Origin: an uncultured Flavobacterium sp.
Lineage (GTDB): Bacteria > Bacteroidota > Bacteroidia > Flavobacteriales > Flavobacteriaceae
NCBI RefSeq assembly: GCF_946482535.1
Contig: NZ_CAMLRU010000106.1
Span: forward strand, 1 to 9,436
Direction: 5' to 3'
Length of the DNA stretch: 9,436 nt
The position numbers were made by a program, and so were the translations under genes. The notes under the pieces are model-generated. The model had not been told where the DNA came from, did no database searches, and was given only the letters and a program-made list of their open reading frames with translations. The number at the start of each line of letters is the position of its first letter. The stretch's first letter is position 1. This document shows, one piece after another, positions 1 to 7,691 of the stretch.

Positions 1-38
1 TTTGATGGGAGCTTTTTTATATTTTACCAGAACAGTCT

Positions 39-917
39 ATGTCATTAACTCTCACAGAAATTGAACGCGTAAAAACTATTTCAAAAGAAGACTTTTACAA
101 CCACTATGTAAAAAAACAAAAACCGGTGGTTATAGAAAAACTCACCCATGATTGGCCGGCTTTTGAAAAATGGAATTTAGAATACATCAAACAAGTAGCC
201 GGAGACAAAATTGTTCCTCTGTATGACGATCGTCCGGTGTCTCATAAGGATGGTTTTAATGAGGCTCATGCCCAAATGAAAATGAGTGAGTATATCGATT
301 TGCTCAATGCCAAGCCTACCAATTACCGCATCTTTTTATACAATCTGATGAAAGAAGTACCGGTCTTAAAAAACGATTTTAAATGGCCGGATATAGGCTT
401 GAAATTGGTCAAACAATTGCCCATGCTTTTCTTTGGCGGAGAAAACTCAAAGGTGTTTATGCATTATGATATTGATTATTCCAATATCCTGCACTTTCAC
501 TTTCACGGACAAAAAAGATGTATCCTATTTGCGCCCGACCAAACACCTTACCTCTACAAAGTGCCTCACGCCCTAATCTCAAGAGAAGATATTGATTTTG
601 ACCATCCCGATTTTGAAAAATGGCCTGCACTTCAAAAAGCAAAAGGTTTGGTGACCCATTTAAAGCACGGTGAAATGCTCTACATGCCCGAAGGCTATTG
701 GCACTATATGAAATACGTCACTCCCGGATTTTCGATGAGTTTGAGAGCATTCCCCAGAAGTGTAACCAATTTGTCGAAAGCCGCCTATAACGTTTTTATT
801 ATGCGCAACTTTGACAACCTCATGCGCAAATGGAAAGGCCAACGATGGATAGATTACAAAAACCATCAAGCCATTATCAGAACTAATAAAGACCTAAAAA
901 AAACGGCTCATTCCTGA
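39..917 (+). CDS. Cupin-like (JmjC/cupin_8-type) domain protein, putative Fe(II)-dependent oxygenase
   Basis: 292 residues with no signal peptide or membrane segment, so probably cytoplasmic. The N-terminal part (about 10-60: ISKEDFYNHYVKKQKPVVIEKL, then a W-P-A-F-x-K-W segment) is typical of cupin_8/JmjC-like proteins related to factor-inhibiting-HIF-type hydroxylases. The metal site is visible: H142-x-D144 in FMHYDID, then H222 in GYWHYMKYV after GEMLYMPEG. K159 in HGQKRCILFAP is where such enzymes often bind 2-oxoglutarate. The fold and iron site are therefore well supported, but the substrate (protein side chain, small molecule or other) cannot be told. An in-frame TGA at 3-5 limits the start, and the ATG at 39 is the first in-frame start after it. 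No Shine-Dalgarno is seen. The gene converges on the giant surface-protein gene with only 10 nt between stop codons. Its own TGA (915-917) lies inside the terminator stem. Confidence 0.85.
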   Translation: MSLTLTEIERVKTISKEDFYNHYVKKQKPVVIEKLTHDWPAFEKWNLEYIKQVAGDKIVPLYDDRPVSHKDGFNEAHAQMKMSEYIDLLNAKPTNYRIFLYNLMKEVPVLKNDFKWPDIGLKLVKQLPMLFFGGENSKVFMHYDIDYSNILHFHFHGQKRCILFAPDQTPYLYKVPHALISREDIDFDHPDFEKWPALQKAKGLVTHLKHGEMLYMPEGYWHYMKYVTPGFSMSLRAFPRSVTNLSKAAYNVFIMRNFDNLMRKWKGQRWIDYKNHQAIIRTNKDLKKTAHS

Positions 918-929
918 GCCGCTTTTTTT
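904..929. terminator. Bidirectional intrinsic terminator between convergent genes
   Basis: Perfect 7-bp stem CGGCTCA (904-910) / TGAGCCG (915-921) with a TTCC loop. On the + strand it is followed by C and seven T (923-929). It is preceded by eight A (896-903), which give the U tract for transcripts from the minus strand. The cupin stop codon TGA (915-917) is part of the stem. The stop codon of the convergent gene (928-930) overlaps the T tract. One hairpin therefore plausibly ends both transcripts. Confidence 0.85.
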
Positions 930-3900
930 AATTCATCAATATCTTTTTGGTAACCACTGTGCCGCTTTCGAGCTTGATTTTTACAATCAATGATTGCTGG
1001 CTCAATGAAACATTAGTCGCCGTAAAATCATTTGCTCCTATGCCTTTGGCTTGGTACAATTGTCTTCCCAATACATCGTAAACTATTATTTCTTCTATGG
1101 TTTGAAGATAAGATTTCACCGTTAAGGCGCCTTGATTACCGGCTACAACCACACTATTATTCAGCGTTTCAAAATCAGGATTGTCTAGGGCCGCATCGGT
1201 ATAACGCAACAAGAATCGGTTGTCAAATTTACCGCTTACTGTGGTGAAGGTATAAGGCGAAGCTTTCAAATCGTGGATGATGTTCAAGTCTAAATCTTCC
1301 AGGTAAATATTAGTTTCTTCGCTGTTTAAAATCCCTTCTTGTTGGTCGATACTAATGTTGAATTCCCCGTCAACCGAACTGAAATAGCCAATCGGCACTA
1401 CATCTGACTCCACAAAATCAGCTCGGGCCTGAATTTTATACTTCTCATTATTCCCCAATGTATAAAAACTCAAATAATTATTACTTTGGTTTACTCGGGC
1501 ATCATACGCCCAATCAAAATCAAGCGAAGATTCAGGAAGGTAAGCTACTAACAATTGACCGAACATGCCGTCACTGTTTCTCAAATTCAACCACAAACGG
1601 TCTTTTTCTGCCGCTTGTGGCAGGGCTGATCTGAAAAACTGGCCATTGTCATAATCTTTATCTCTCATGGCGTTGTTAAACGTCAAAGTATTGTTGCCTT
1701 GCGCTTCTACAAAGAATCCTTGCCCGGAAGCAATATAACCGGTTGGCACTGCACTACCCGTAAAACTGGCTCTGGTACCGCCCGATAAATTGTAAACCGC
1801 ATAATCATCGGTAATAAAATTGTACAAACTTGGTCCCGGATTAGTAACCGAAACGTCATCAACATGCGTCCAGAAATACAAACTACCCGAAGTTTTGGTA
1901 CCGTTAGTAGTGATAAAATCATCGGCAAAAACAGCAGAAGGATACGGATTCCCAATTAGGTTAAAATCGTCTGCGGTATTGGCAGCATTGCCGCTTTCTA
2001 CTATAGGAATGTTAATGATTCCATTGTTTGCCGCTCCTGAAAAAGTAACCGTAGTGGTAGCACTTGGTGCAAAAGCCAATCCGGTTGGTCCCATAATGGC
2101 ATACCCTTTTCCGTTGGTCATGTTACCGGTATAAGGCAACCAAGCCCATGGTGCGTAATCGTCAAAACTGTCCGGCACACCGGCAGCGGTAACCGTTCCG
2201 TAGTAATCTATAGTATTGGTATCAGAATAGTTGGCCGCATTAAACTCAAAAGAATAATCGGTTCTCCATCCTGTAAAGGTAGTTGAGATATTGGCACCGT
2301 TAACCGGTGAAGACCAATAGGTATAATCATATAATTCAAAAGGCGCGGTGGTTCTGATTACGTTGGTGGTACCGTTGTTGGTTACTACTCCCGCATCGTC
2401 TATCATTACCAATGAACCGTTGTTTTGTACCAATAAAGTTCCGGTGCTGTTCACATACAAATTGTTTTGAATGGTCACATGGTCATCTTGCTTGATATCT
2501 AAAGTTGTAGCCGGATTAACCGTTACACTACAAGCTTCAAAGCTACCATGAGTGGCCGTATCATAATTTCCGGCTATCACTACTCCTGTACTCAAATCGG
2601 GTGCGCCGTTGCTCCAGGCTGTTCCGTTCCAAACCGTAGCATCCACCATCAATTGGGCGGCATCTGAAGCAGCATTACAAGTAGTGTTTTGGGAAACCTG
2701 ACAGTAAAATTGATATCCGCCAAAAGCGCCGATAGCTCCGGTTAGCGTCAAAGTATTGGTATTGAAATTGGCCGCTACCACTCCGGTCAATGAATTGGCT
2801 GCTAAAGCTGTCCATCCCGAAGCCGTACCTGAATTGTAATACCATTGGTAAGTCAATGACCCTACTCCCGGACCGGCAGTAGCACCCGCTGTAAAAGTAG
2901 CCGTGGTATTGCAGGTGGTAACATCAACCGGATCAGTCGTTACGGTTGGCACTGTAGAAAGTGGCCCGGTGTAAACAAATGTTCCTAAATCGGCTAAAGT
3001 TTCTGTGGTTGTATGGGTCCAATCACTTGGATTACTACTGGTGTTAGGACCTGCCGTATTCGTATTTCTTTTGGCAGTGTACCCAATGGTATTGTTAGGT
3101 ACTACATAAACATCCACCAAAGTAGTGCCTTGGTACAAATGAAAAATATCGTCTCCGTTAATACCGGCAAAACCAGGCGTGCTGTAATCAAAATCCGGAG
3201 TGGCCGTATTAGGATCGGTACTGATTCTACCGTATTTTACCTCACCGTTCGCTATAGAAGTAAGACTTGGTGCAAAACTGTAATCGGCATAAGAGTTGGC
3301 CAGCAAAGCGGCATTGTCAGCATACCTTCTGATGTAATAAGACGATAAATCTATGGTGCTTCCGGTACCGTTATACACTTCAATATAACCCAAACTTCCT
3401 CCATCTTGATCATAAATTTCGGTCATGATTAAATTGGTCAAACCAATACAAGTTCCGGTGATGTTGATTACTGTAAATGGAGATGACAAGACACAACCTG
3501 TAACGGTTTTGGTAATATTAATATTTCCGGTGGAAGCGCCTGCCGGCACGGTAACTACCAATTGGGTAGCCGAACTCGAAACTATCGTTGCGGCAACCGT
3601 ATTAAAAGTAACGGTGGTTCCGGTTAAATCTCCCGAACTCGCAGTGATAATCACATTGGTTCCCACCGGTCCTGATGCCGGAGTAACCGTACTCAAAGTG
3701 GCAAAAGCAATACAACTTCCGGTACCGCTGATGTTAAATGTATAACTCGGTTCGTCGGGATCATCACTGGTTATGGTTACTGTAGCAGTTCTAACGCCCG
3801 AATAGGTAGGCGAAAAAGTAATGGTGAAAGTAGTCGATGACCCTACGCCAACACTGTTAGAAGGAACGGCTACTATGGCAAAATCCCCCGGATTGGCTCC

Positions 3901-6900
3901 GCCTAAAGTTACATACGGACTTGCGCCTGACAAATTCAAACCGGCTGTTCCAAGGTTTTGTATCGTAAAGGTATTGGCTGCCGAAGTTGACCCTATATTC
4001 TGTGCGGCAAATAAAGTATTGTCTGTGGCTACCGGTGTGTTGCTCGGTGCAATATTGTTGCCCAATCCTTGAATGTTGATATCCGGAACCGGTATTTGTC
4101 CTACTCCGGTAAAGTTAATTACATACGGATTCTCATTCGAATCATTGTTTACGATATTAATGCTTCCGGTGAAAGTTCCTGCTCCCGTTGGTGCAAAACG
4201 AATGGTAAACGTTCTGGTGCCCGGAGTGGTTCCGCTGATAATAGGCACTGTAGTTCCCGAATAATTGGCAAATACCGAATAAGGCGGATTCCCCGAAGTA
4301 AAGGTCGGCGCCGTTCCCGTTAAGGTAATGGTTTGCTGTCCTAAGTTTTGAATGGTAAACACCACATCAACGGTACTTCCGGTTAATACCGTTCCAAAAT
4401 CGTAAGTGCTTCCGGTTAAATAATTGGTAGCTACTTGTACCACATTGATTTCACGGTCGCGCGCTCCGGCGGTTAAATGGTTGGTTCCCGGCAAAGTATT
4501 GCAAGTAATGCTCATGGTGTTTGTGGTCACCGGTGCTCCGCCATTGGTCCAAGCCGTGCCGTTCCATTGGTTGGATTGACAAGAGGCTTCTGTTCCTACC
4601 ACATCTACCGGCAAATAAGTTCCGGTGGCGGCATAAGTAGTTGGGGCAATTCCTGAAGAAGTCATGCTCCAATATCTGGTAATGTAATGAGTTGACGCGT
4701 CTAAATTAGGTTGCTTGATATCGTGTACCGCAAATCCGGCGTAACCGGCATAAGTTCCTCCGGTAAACGTAACGCTAATCGGTGAATATTGCATGCCGTC
4801 TGCTGAAGCAGCACTGTCACCTATTGGGAAAGTAAACGTTCCGGCGGCTGATAAAGTTTTGCGCAAAGAGGCACTGGTTCCGTTGGCCAAATCGGCTATG
4901 ATAAAGTTACTCGAAGAAGCTCCGGTAATGGTTCCCGCGGCACTAATGGTCATTGGGTTATTCCCTAAATCCACAATTCCGGCGGTCAAAGCCAAGCTGG
5001 TATTGATGCTTAAAGACGTTCCCAATACACAAGCTACCGCACCCGAAGTTCTGTTTACCGTGAAGGTGCCCAAGTTTTGGAAACTCGTGGTAAAATAAAG
5101 TGTGCCTATACTTCCGGTTCCTAATAAAGACAAGTTGGAAGTGGTGCTTCCTTTGAAAGTTCCGGTGCCGCTGATAACGTTGGCTACGGCGGTTGTTCCG
5201 ATAGTAAGCGTGTTGCCGTTGATATCAATTACATCCGAAGCGCTGCCAAAAACCACGGCGTTTCCGGCTAAGGCGGCCGAGATGATGGCATTGGTTCCCG
5301 TTGCGAATTGTACGGTGGTACCACTTCCGGCGGTGCGCAAATACGGAATGGTTATGGTGGAAGAAGACGTTACAATTTGCGTTCCGGTCTTGTTGAAATA
5401 AACCGCTCTGTTGTTGCCGTTGAAAGTGCCGGTGTTGGTTAAGTTTCCGGTCACTCTTAAATCATCGCCATTGGCAAACCCTAAGGTTAAAGTTCCGGCA
5501 TTGGTGATGTTTCCGGCTATTACCAATTCGCCTCCGGCCGACACACTGCCGTAATCCATGTGCAAAGCACTACCGGCATTGATGGTTAAATTTCCGGCCA
5601 TGGCTTTAGAACCTACAGCGCCCGAAGCCGCTCCGTTGATATAGTCGAGTGTGGTATTGTTGGTGATTTGTACGTGATTCGGGTAACCTTGTGTGGTACC
5701 AATGGTGCCGACTCCGGTAGCATTCCATTCGAAACCTCGGCCATAAGTACCGCCGGTATTGTACAACAAAGTCGAAGCATTACCGTAAATAGGCATCGCA
5801 CCGGTATTCAAATAACCTCCGGCATCTAAACGCAAAGTTCCGTTAACGGTAATGGTTGGATTGGTGGTCAAAGTCAAAGCACCGGCTATACTCAAAACAC
5901 CACCGGTACTAATCACACGGTAAGCATTGGTAGCCATAACCACGGTAGTGCCCGAAGCAATGTTGACATTTTTCGGTGCCCCAACAGCCGCAGGCCAATA
6001 GGTATGCGTATTCGCCACGTTGTAAGTGCCGCCCGTATTAAAATTCAATGTTCCGTTAGTGCCATAAGCCAAATTGGTCCCATCGGCATAACCGCCGGCA
6101 TTGATTTGGAAGGTGCCGTTTATGGTGGTGGTGCCGTTATTGGTATAAGTTAAATTGGTGGCCAATGTTCCGCCTGCATCAACCGTAGTAATGGTTCCGG
6201 CGTTTCTCACATTGTAAGTGGCACTGTCCATGGTTACCACGTGACCGTTTTGAATAACGGCATTTTCAGTAGAATCAGGCACATTGCCTCCGGTCCAAGT
6301 CGCCGGGTCGCTCCAGTTTCCGGTAGCGATACTTAAAATTCCTGCGGGTACAAAAGTAGCCGTAATGCTCAAGTTATCAATTCCGATTCCTTGACCATTG
6401 GTAGAACCACCAGAACCGGTAAAAGTCCAACACAAATAATACAAGCCCGAAGGCGCTATGTTCAAACCGGTAAGCGTTACCGATTTGCTGGTTGCAGTTG
6501 GTGGATTGTAAATCGTAGTGTTATTAGCATCAGCCGCATAAGATTGATTCCCGGCGGTAGCTGCTGTGTTTACTGCGGTAGCCGTGGCGCCGTGAAAGAA
6601 AGTCCAGTCAAAAGCTCTTGACCCTGAGCGGTATTTTTCGTAATCAAAAGTGATGGCCAAATCAGTGATGTTGGTCGTACCTGTATTTTGAATGGCAAGG
6701 ATAATACTTCTTGGACTTAAGTATGACCCTGAAGTTAAAAACCCTAAAGCCCTGTCGGTTGAAGAAGCGGTAATGCCATTAGCCCAGTTGTATGTGCCTC
6801 CAGAAGAACTTCCGGTTATAACTCCTGTTCCTGTAGTTCCTGCTGCTTGTGTAGTTGCAGTGGTTCCGGTAGAATAATTTGGAGCACTGTTAACCACAAA

Positions 6901-7050
6901 ACCGGTAGGTAAGGCTGCGGTTGCAGAAGAACCCATTCCGTCAAAGTTTTGAGTAACAGGAGTAGAAGTTGGAATTCCCAACTGCCCATAAGTACTAACC
7001 GAATTCAACAATAAACCGAAAACGGCAACCAGTAATAATCTAATTTTCAT
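928..7050 (-). CDS. Giant multidomain secreted surface protein with T9SS type C-like sorting region (putative adhesin)
   Basis: 2040 residues. The signal peptide is at 1-22 (K-R, hydrophobic LLLVAVFGLLL, likely cleavage before Q23). Domains in order: jelly-roll-like region about 30-232, ending GIGIDNLSITATF; a G8/hemagglutinin-like start at 240-275 (GNWSDPATW) leading into a Thr/Gly/Asn-rich beta-helix-like region to about 700, with an internal duplication (311-372 and 403-470); two choice-of-anchor-D/ASH-like domains at about 880-985 and 990-1112 (FTIQNLG, then TFTIRFAPTGAG and TFTITFSPTYSG); IPT/TIG about 1118-1194; lamin-tail-like about 1204-1330; Ig-like about 1368-1470 (C1380, W1403, C1450); a second WNGTAWSNG strand-rich unit from 1472; the YDYTYWSSPV, NLIGNPYPS and GQGFFVEA motifs about 1574-1785; and the sorting region about 1817-2040 (RLWLNLRNSDGMFGQLLVAY ... 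IIVYDVLGRQLYQ ... KKILMN). That end resembles the T9SS type C (ChiA-like) signal; its last 70 residues also look like type A. The protein is expected to be exported through the Sec system and then T9SS to the cell surface or medium. No catalytic domain is recognised. Adhesion is inferred from architecture only. Confidence 0.9.
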   Translation of the reverse strand: MKIRLLLVAVFGLLLNSVSTYGQLGIPTSTPVTQNFDGMGSSATAALPTGFVVNSAPNYSTGTTATTQAAGTTGTGVITGSSSGGTYNWANGITASSTDRALGFLTSGSYLSPRSIILAIQNTGTTNITDLAITFDYEKYRSGSRAFDWTFFHGATATAVNTAATAGNQSYAADANNTTIYNPPTATSKSVTLTGLNIAPSGLYYLCWTFTGSGGSTNGQGIGIDNLSITATFVPAGILSIATGNWSDPATWTGGNVPDSTENAVIQNGHVVTMDSATYNVRNAGTITTVDAGGTLATNLTYTNNGTTTINGTFQINAGGYADGTNLAYGTNGTLNFNTGGTYNVANTHTYWPAAVGAPKNVNIASGTTVVMATNAYRVISTGGVLSIAGALTLTTNPTITVNGTLRLDAGGYLNTGAMPIYGNASTLLYNTGGTYGRGFEWNATGVGTIGTTQGYPNHVQITNNTTLDYINGAASGAVGSKAMAGNLTINAGSALHMDYGSVSAGGELVIAGNITNAGTLTLGFANGDDLRVTGNLTNTGTFNGNNRAVYFNKTGTQIVTSSSTITIPYLRTAGSGTTVQFATGTNAIISAALAGNAVVFGSASDVIDINGNTLTIGTTAVANVISGTGTFKGSTTSNLSLLGTGSIGTLYFTTSFQNLGTFTVNRTSGAVACVLGTSLSINTSLALTAGIVDLGNNPMTISAAGTITGASSSNFIIADLANGTSASLRKTLSAAGTFTFPIGDSAASADGMQYSPISVTFTGGTYAGYAGFAVHDIKQPNLDASTHYITRYWSMTSSGIAPTTYAATGTYLPVDVVGTEASCQSNQWNGTAWTNGGAPVTTNTMSITCNTLPGTNHLTAGARDREINVVQVATNYLTGSTYDFGTVLTGSTVDVVFTIQNLGQQTITLTGTAPTFTSGNPPYSVFANYSGTTVPIISGTTPGTRTFTIRFAPTGAGTFTGSINIVNNDSNENPYVINFTGVGQIPVPDINIQGLGNNIAPSNTPVATDNTLFAAQNIGSTSAANTFTIQNLGTAGLNLSGASPYVTLGGANPGDFAIVAVPSNSVGVGSSTTFTITFSPTYSGVRTATVTITSDDPDEPSYTFNISGTGSCIAFATLSTVTPASGPVGTNVIITASSGDLTGTTVTFNTVAATIVSSSATQLVVTVPAGASTGNINITKTVTGCVLSSPFTVINITGTCIGLTNLIMTEIYDQDGGSLGYIEVYNGTGSTIDLSSYYIRRYADNAALLANSYADYSFAPSLTSIANGEVKYGRISTDPNTATPDFDYSTPGFAGINGDDIFHLYQGTTLVDVYVVPNNTIGYTAKRNTNTAGPNTSSNPSDWTHTTTETLADLGTFVYTGPLSTVPTVTTDPVDVTTCNTTATFTAGATAGPGVGSLTYQWYYNSGTASGWTALAANSLTGVVAANFNTNTLTLTGAIGAFGGYQFYCQVSQNTTCNAASDAAQLMVDATVWNGTAWSNGAPDLSTGVVIAGNYDTATHGSFEACSVTVNPATTLDIKQDDHVTIQNNLYVNSTGTLLVQNNGSLVMIDDAGVVTNNGTTNVIRTTAPFELYDYTYWSSPVNGANISTTFTGWRTDYSFEFNAANYSDTNTIDYYGTVTAAGVPDSFDDYAPWAWLPYTGNMTNGKGYAIMGPTGLAFAPSATTTVTFSGAANNGIINIPIVESGNAANTADDFNLIGNPYPSAVFADDFITTNGTKTSGSLYFWTHVDDVSVTNPGPSLYNFITDDYAVYNLSGGTRASFTGSAVPTGYIASGQGFFVEAQGNNTLTFNNAMRDKDYDNGQFFRSALPQAAEKDRLWLNLRNSDGMFGQLLVAYLPESSLDFDWAYDARVNQSNNYLSFYTLGNNEKYKIQARADFVESDVVPIGYFSSVDGEFNISIDQQEGILNSEETNIYLEDLDLNIIHDLKASPYTFTTVSGKFDNRFLLRYTDAALDNPDFETLNNSVVVAGNQGALTVKSYLQTIEEIIVYDVLGRQLYQAKGIGANDFTATNVSLSQQSLIVKIKLESGTVVTKKILMN
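5641..6120 (-). repeat. Internal tandem duplication in the beta-helix-like part of the giant protein
   Basis: Two diverged copies of a roughly 65-residue unit, offset by 92-98 residues: residues 311-372 (coded by 5935-6120) and 403-470 (coded by 5641-5844). Matching landmarks are NGTFQINAGGY / NGTLRLDAGGY, LNFNTGGTY / LLYNTGGTY and PKNVNIASGTTVVM / PNHVQITNNTTLDY. The divergence points to an old duplication within the stalk-like region, not to recent slippage. Confidence 0.65.
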
Positions 7051-7160
7051 ACCCTTGAAAAAAATATAGTTTCATAGTCACCGGTCAAATTTTTGGGCGA
7101 AAAAACGAGTTTTCAGCGCACAAAAAAAGGCCAAGAGAAATCAGGTAGAAATTGGGCAGA

Positions 7161-7191
7161 CAAAACTACGTCTAAATTACTAAAAAACAAG
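7161..7191 (-). promoter_or_regulatory. Bacteroidota-type promoter of the giant surface-protein gene
   Basis: Read on the minus strand, TAGTTTTG (7168-7161) fits the -7 consensus TAnnTTTG fully. CTTG (7191-7188) fits three of four bases of the -33 TTTG box. The spacer is 19 nt, within the range known for the Bacteroidota primary sigma factor. Transcription would start near 7154, leaving a leader of about 100 nt before the ATG at 7050. The match is by sequence only. Confidence 0.6.
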
Positions 7192-7250
7192 GGGTTTAGT
7201 TTAAGAAATGATTAAGTAATCAACATTTTTTTTAACAATTGCAGCGATTG

Positions 7251-7265
7251 CTTTCAAATTGAAAG
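7251..7265. promoter_or_regulatory. 15-bp palindrome, possible operator
   Basis: CTTTCAA (7251-7257), a single A, then TTGAAAG (7259-7265): a perfect 7-bp inverted repeat around one base. It lies about 60 bp upstream of the predicted -33 box of the giant gene, in otherwise featureless AT-rich DNA. The symmetry suits binding by a dimeric regulator. A chance palindrome in AT-rich DNA is also possible. Confidence 0.3.
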
Positions 7266-7414
7266 TATTACAGGCCAAAATATCACTGAAATCTTATGAT
7301 TGCCAACTGAAGTTAGTGGTTTAGCTTACTTATTTTGCAGGCGATTTATTGAGTTGGCAGTGGGCAGTGTGGAGTTGGGAGTTGGGAGTTGGGAGTTAGG
7401 AGAAGGTAGATTTT

Positions 7415-7466
7415 TTGTAGCTATTTTTTTGTAGCATTCTAAATGGCTACATTTTTTTCGCTACAA
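7415..7466. repeat. Nested palindrome module 1 (GTAGC x2 / GCTAC x2)
   Basis: The pentamer occurs as GTAGC at 7417 and 7431 and as its complement GCTAC at 7446 and 7460, with spacers of 9, 10 and 9 nt. The outer stem is TTGTAGC (7415-7421) / GCTACAA (7460-7466). The inner stem is TGTAGC (7430-7435) / GCTACA (7446-7451), extended by ATT/AAT with one bulged G. T tracts of seven fill both outer spacers, so the inner hairpin followed by T7 could also act as a weak terminator for plus-strand transcripts. Confidence 0.7.
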
Positions 7467-7467
7467 C

Positions 7468-7583
7468 TTTTTCACTGCCAACTGACCACTACCCACTGAA
7501 TAATCCCAACGATGTAACAAACTTTTATGTAACAATTTATTTTGTTACACTTTTTTTTGTTACCTCTTTTTCACTGCCAACTG
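7468..7583. repeat. 17-bp direct repeat following each palindrome module
   Basis: TTTTTCACTGCCAACTG occurs identically at 7468-7484 and 7567-7583, 99 bp apart, each shortly after a nested palindrome. With the 97-bp spacing of the palindromes, this shows that the interior of the element is two tandem units of about 97-99 bp: palindrome plus CACTGCCAACTG tail. Confidence 0.75.
7514..7563. repeat. Nested palindrome module 2 (GTAAC x2 / GTTAC x2)
   Basis: GTAAC at 7514 and 7529 and GTTAC at 7544 and 7559, at an exact 15-nt period with 10-nt spacers. The outer stem is GTAACAAA (7514-7521) / TTTGTTAC (7556-7563). The inner stem is TGTAACAA (7528-7535) / TTGTTACA (7542-7549) around a 6-nt loop, and eight T follow at 7551-7558. 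It has the same design as the module 97 bp to the left, with the fourth base of the pentamer changed in all four copies. It could be a structured element, a set of protein-binding half-sites, or a terminator before recX. Confidence 0.7.
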
Positions 7584-7691
7584 CCAACTCCTTACTCCTT
7601 ACTCCTAACTCCCAACTCCACACTCCCTTTCTCCCTTATCCCTTAAATCTTTCCCCAAAAATCCCTATTTTTACACCCATCACCGAAAAAC

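Larger units (their letters stand above)
7351..7630. repeat. Compound inverted-repeat element with heptamer arms, upstream of recX
   Basis: This fills most of the second half of the 640-bp gene-free region 7051-7691; 7269-7350 shows nothing clear. The left arm (7366-7407) is six heptamers of AGTNNGG type (AGTGTGG, three AGTTGGG, AGTTAGG, AGAAGGT). The right arm (7587-7628) is six heptamers of ACTCCNN type, in inverted orientation. An 18-base core is perfectly complementary (7366-7383 with 7607-7624), and pairing goes on imperfectly for about 19 more bases, several of them G-U pairs in RNA. The 11-mer AGTTGGCAGTG (7352-7362) recurs as its complement at 7473-7483 and 7572-7582. Between the arms lie two nested palindromes. 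No transposase or other open frame of note is inside, and no clear target-site duplication is seen. It resembles a non-autonomous, MITE-like or REP-like repeat, but its family is not recognised. Confidence 0.7.

Noticed and set aside
1..64. Possible C-terminal end of an upstream gene (a frame ending at 62-64 reads LMGAFLYFTRTVYVINSHRN; others end at 3-5 and 46-48)
   Set aside because: Too little sequence to choose between frames or strands; no recognisable protein end.
1820..6877. Many plus-strand open frames of 60-111 codons opposite the giant gene
   Set aside because: They are antisense shadows of the Thr/Gly/Ala-rich coding strand (low-complexity Val/Pro/Thr-rich products) with no starts or domains of their own.
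7040..7075. 11-codon mini-ORF (MKLYFFQGYEN) on the minus strand overlapping the start of the giant gene, as a possible leader peptide
   Set aside because: It is very short, in a different frame, without a ribosome binding site, and in AT-rich DNA where such frames arise by chance. It has no attenuator-like codon run or paired hairpins.
7351..7630. CRISPR array or phage attachment site in the repeat region upstream of recX
   Set aside because: The repeats are 5-18 bp, contiguous or palindromic, with no unique spacers of uniform 30-40 bp size, no cas genes and no integrase.
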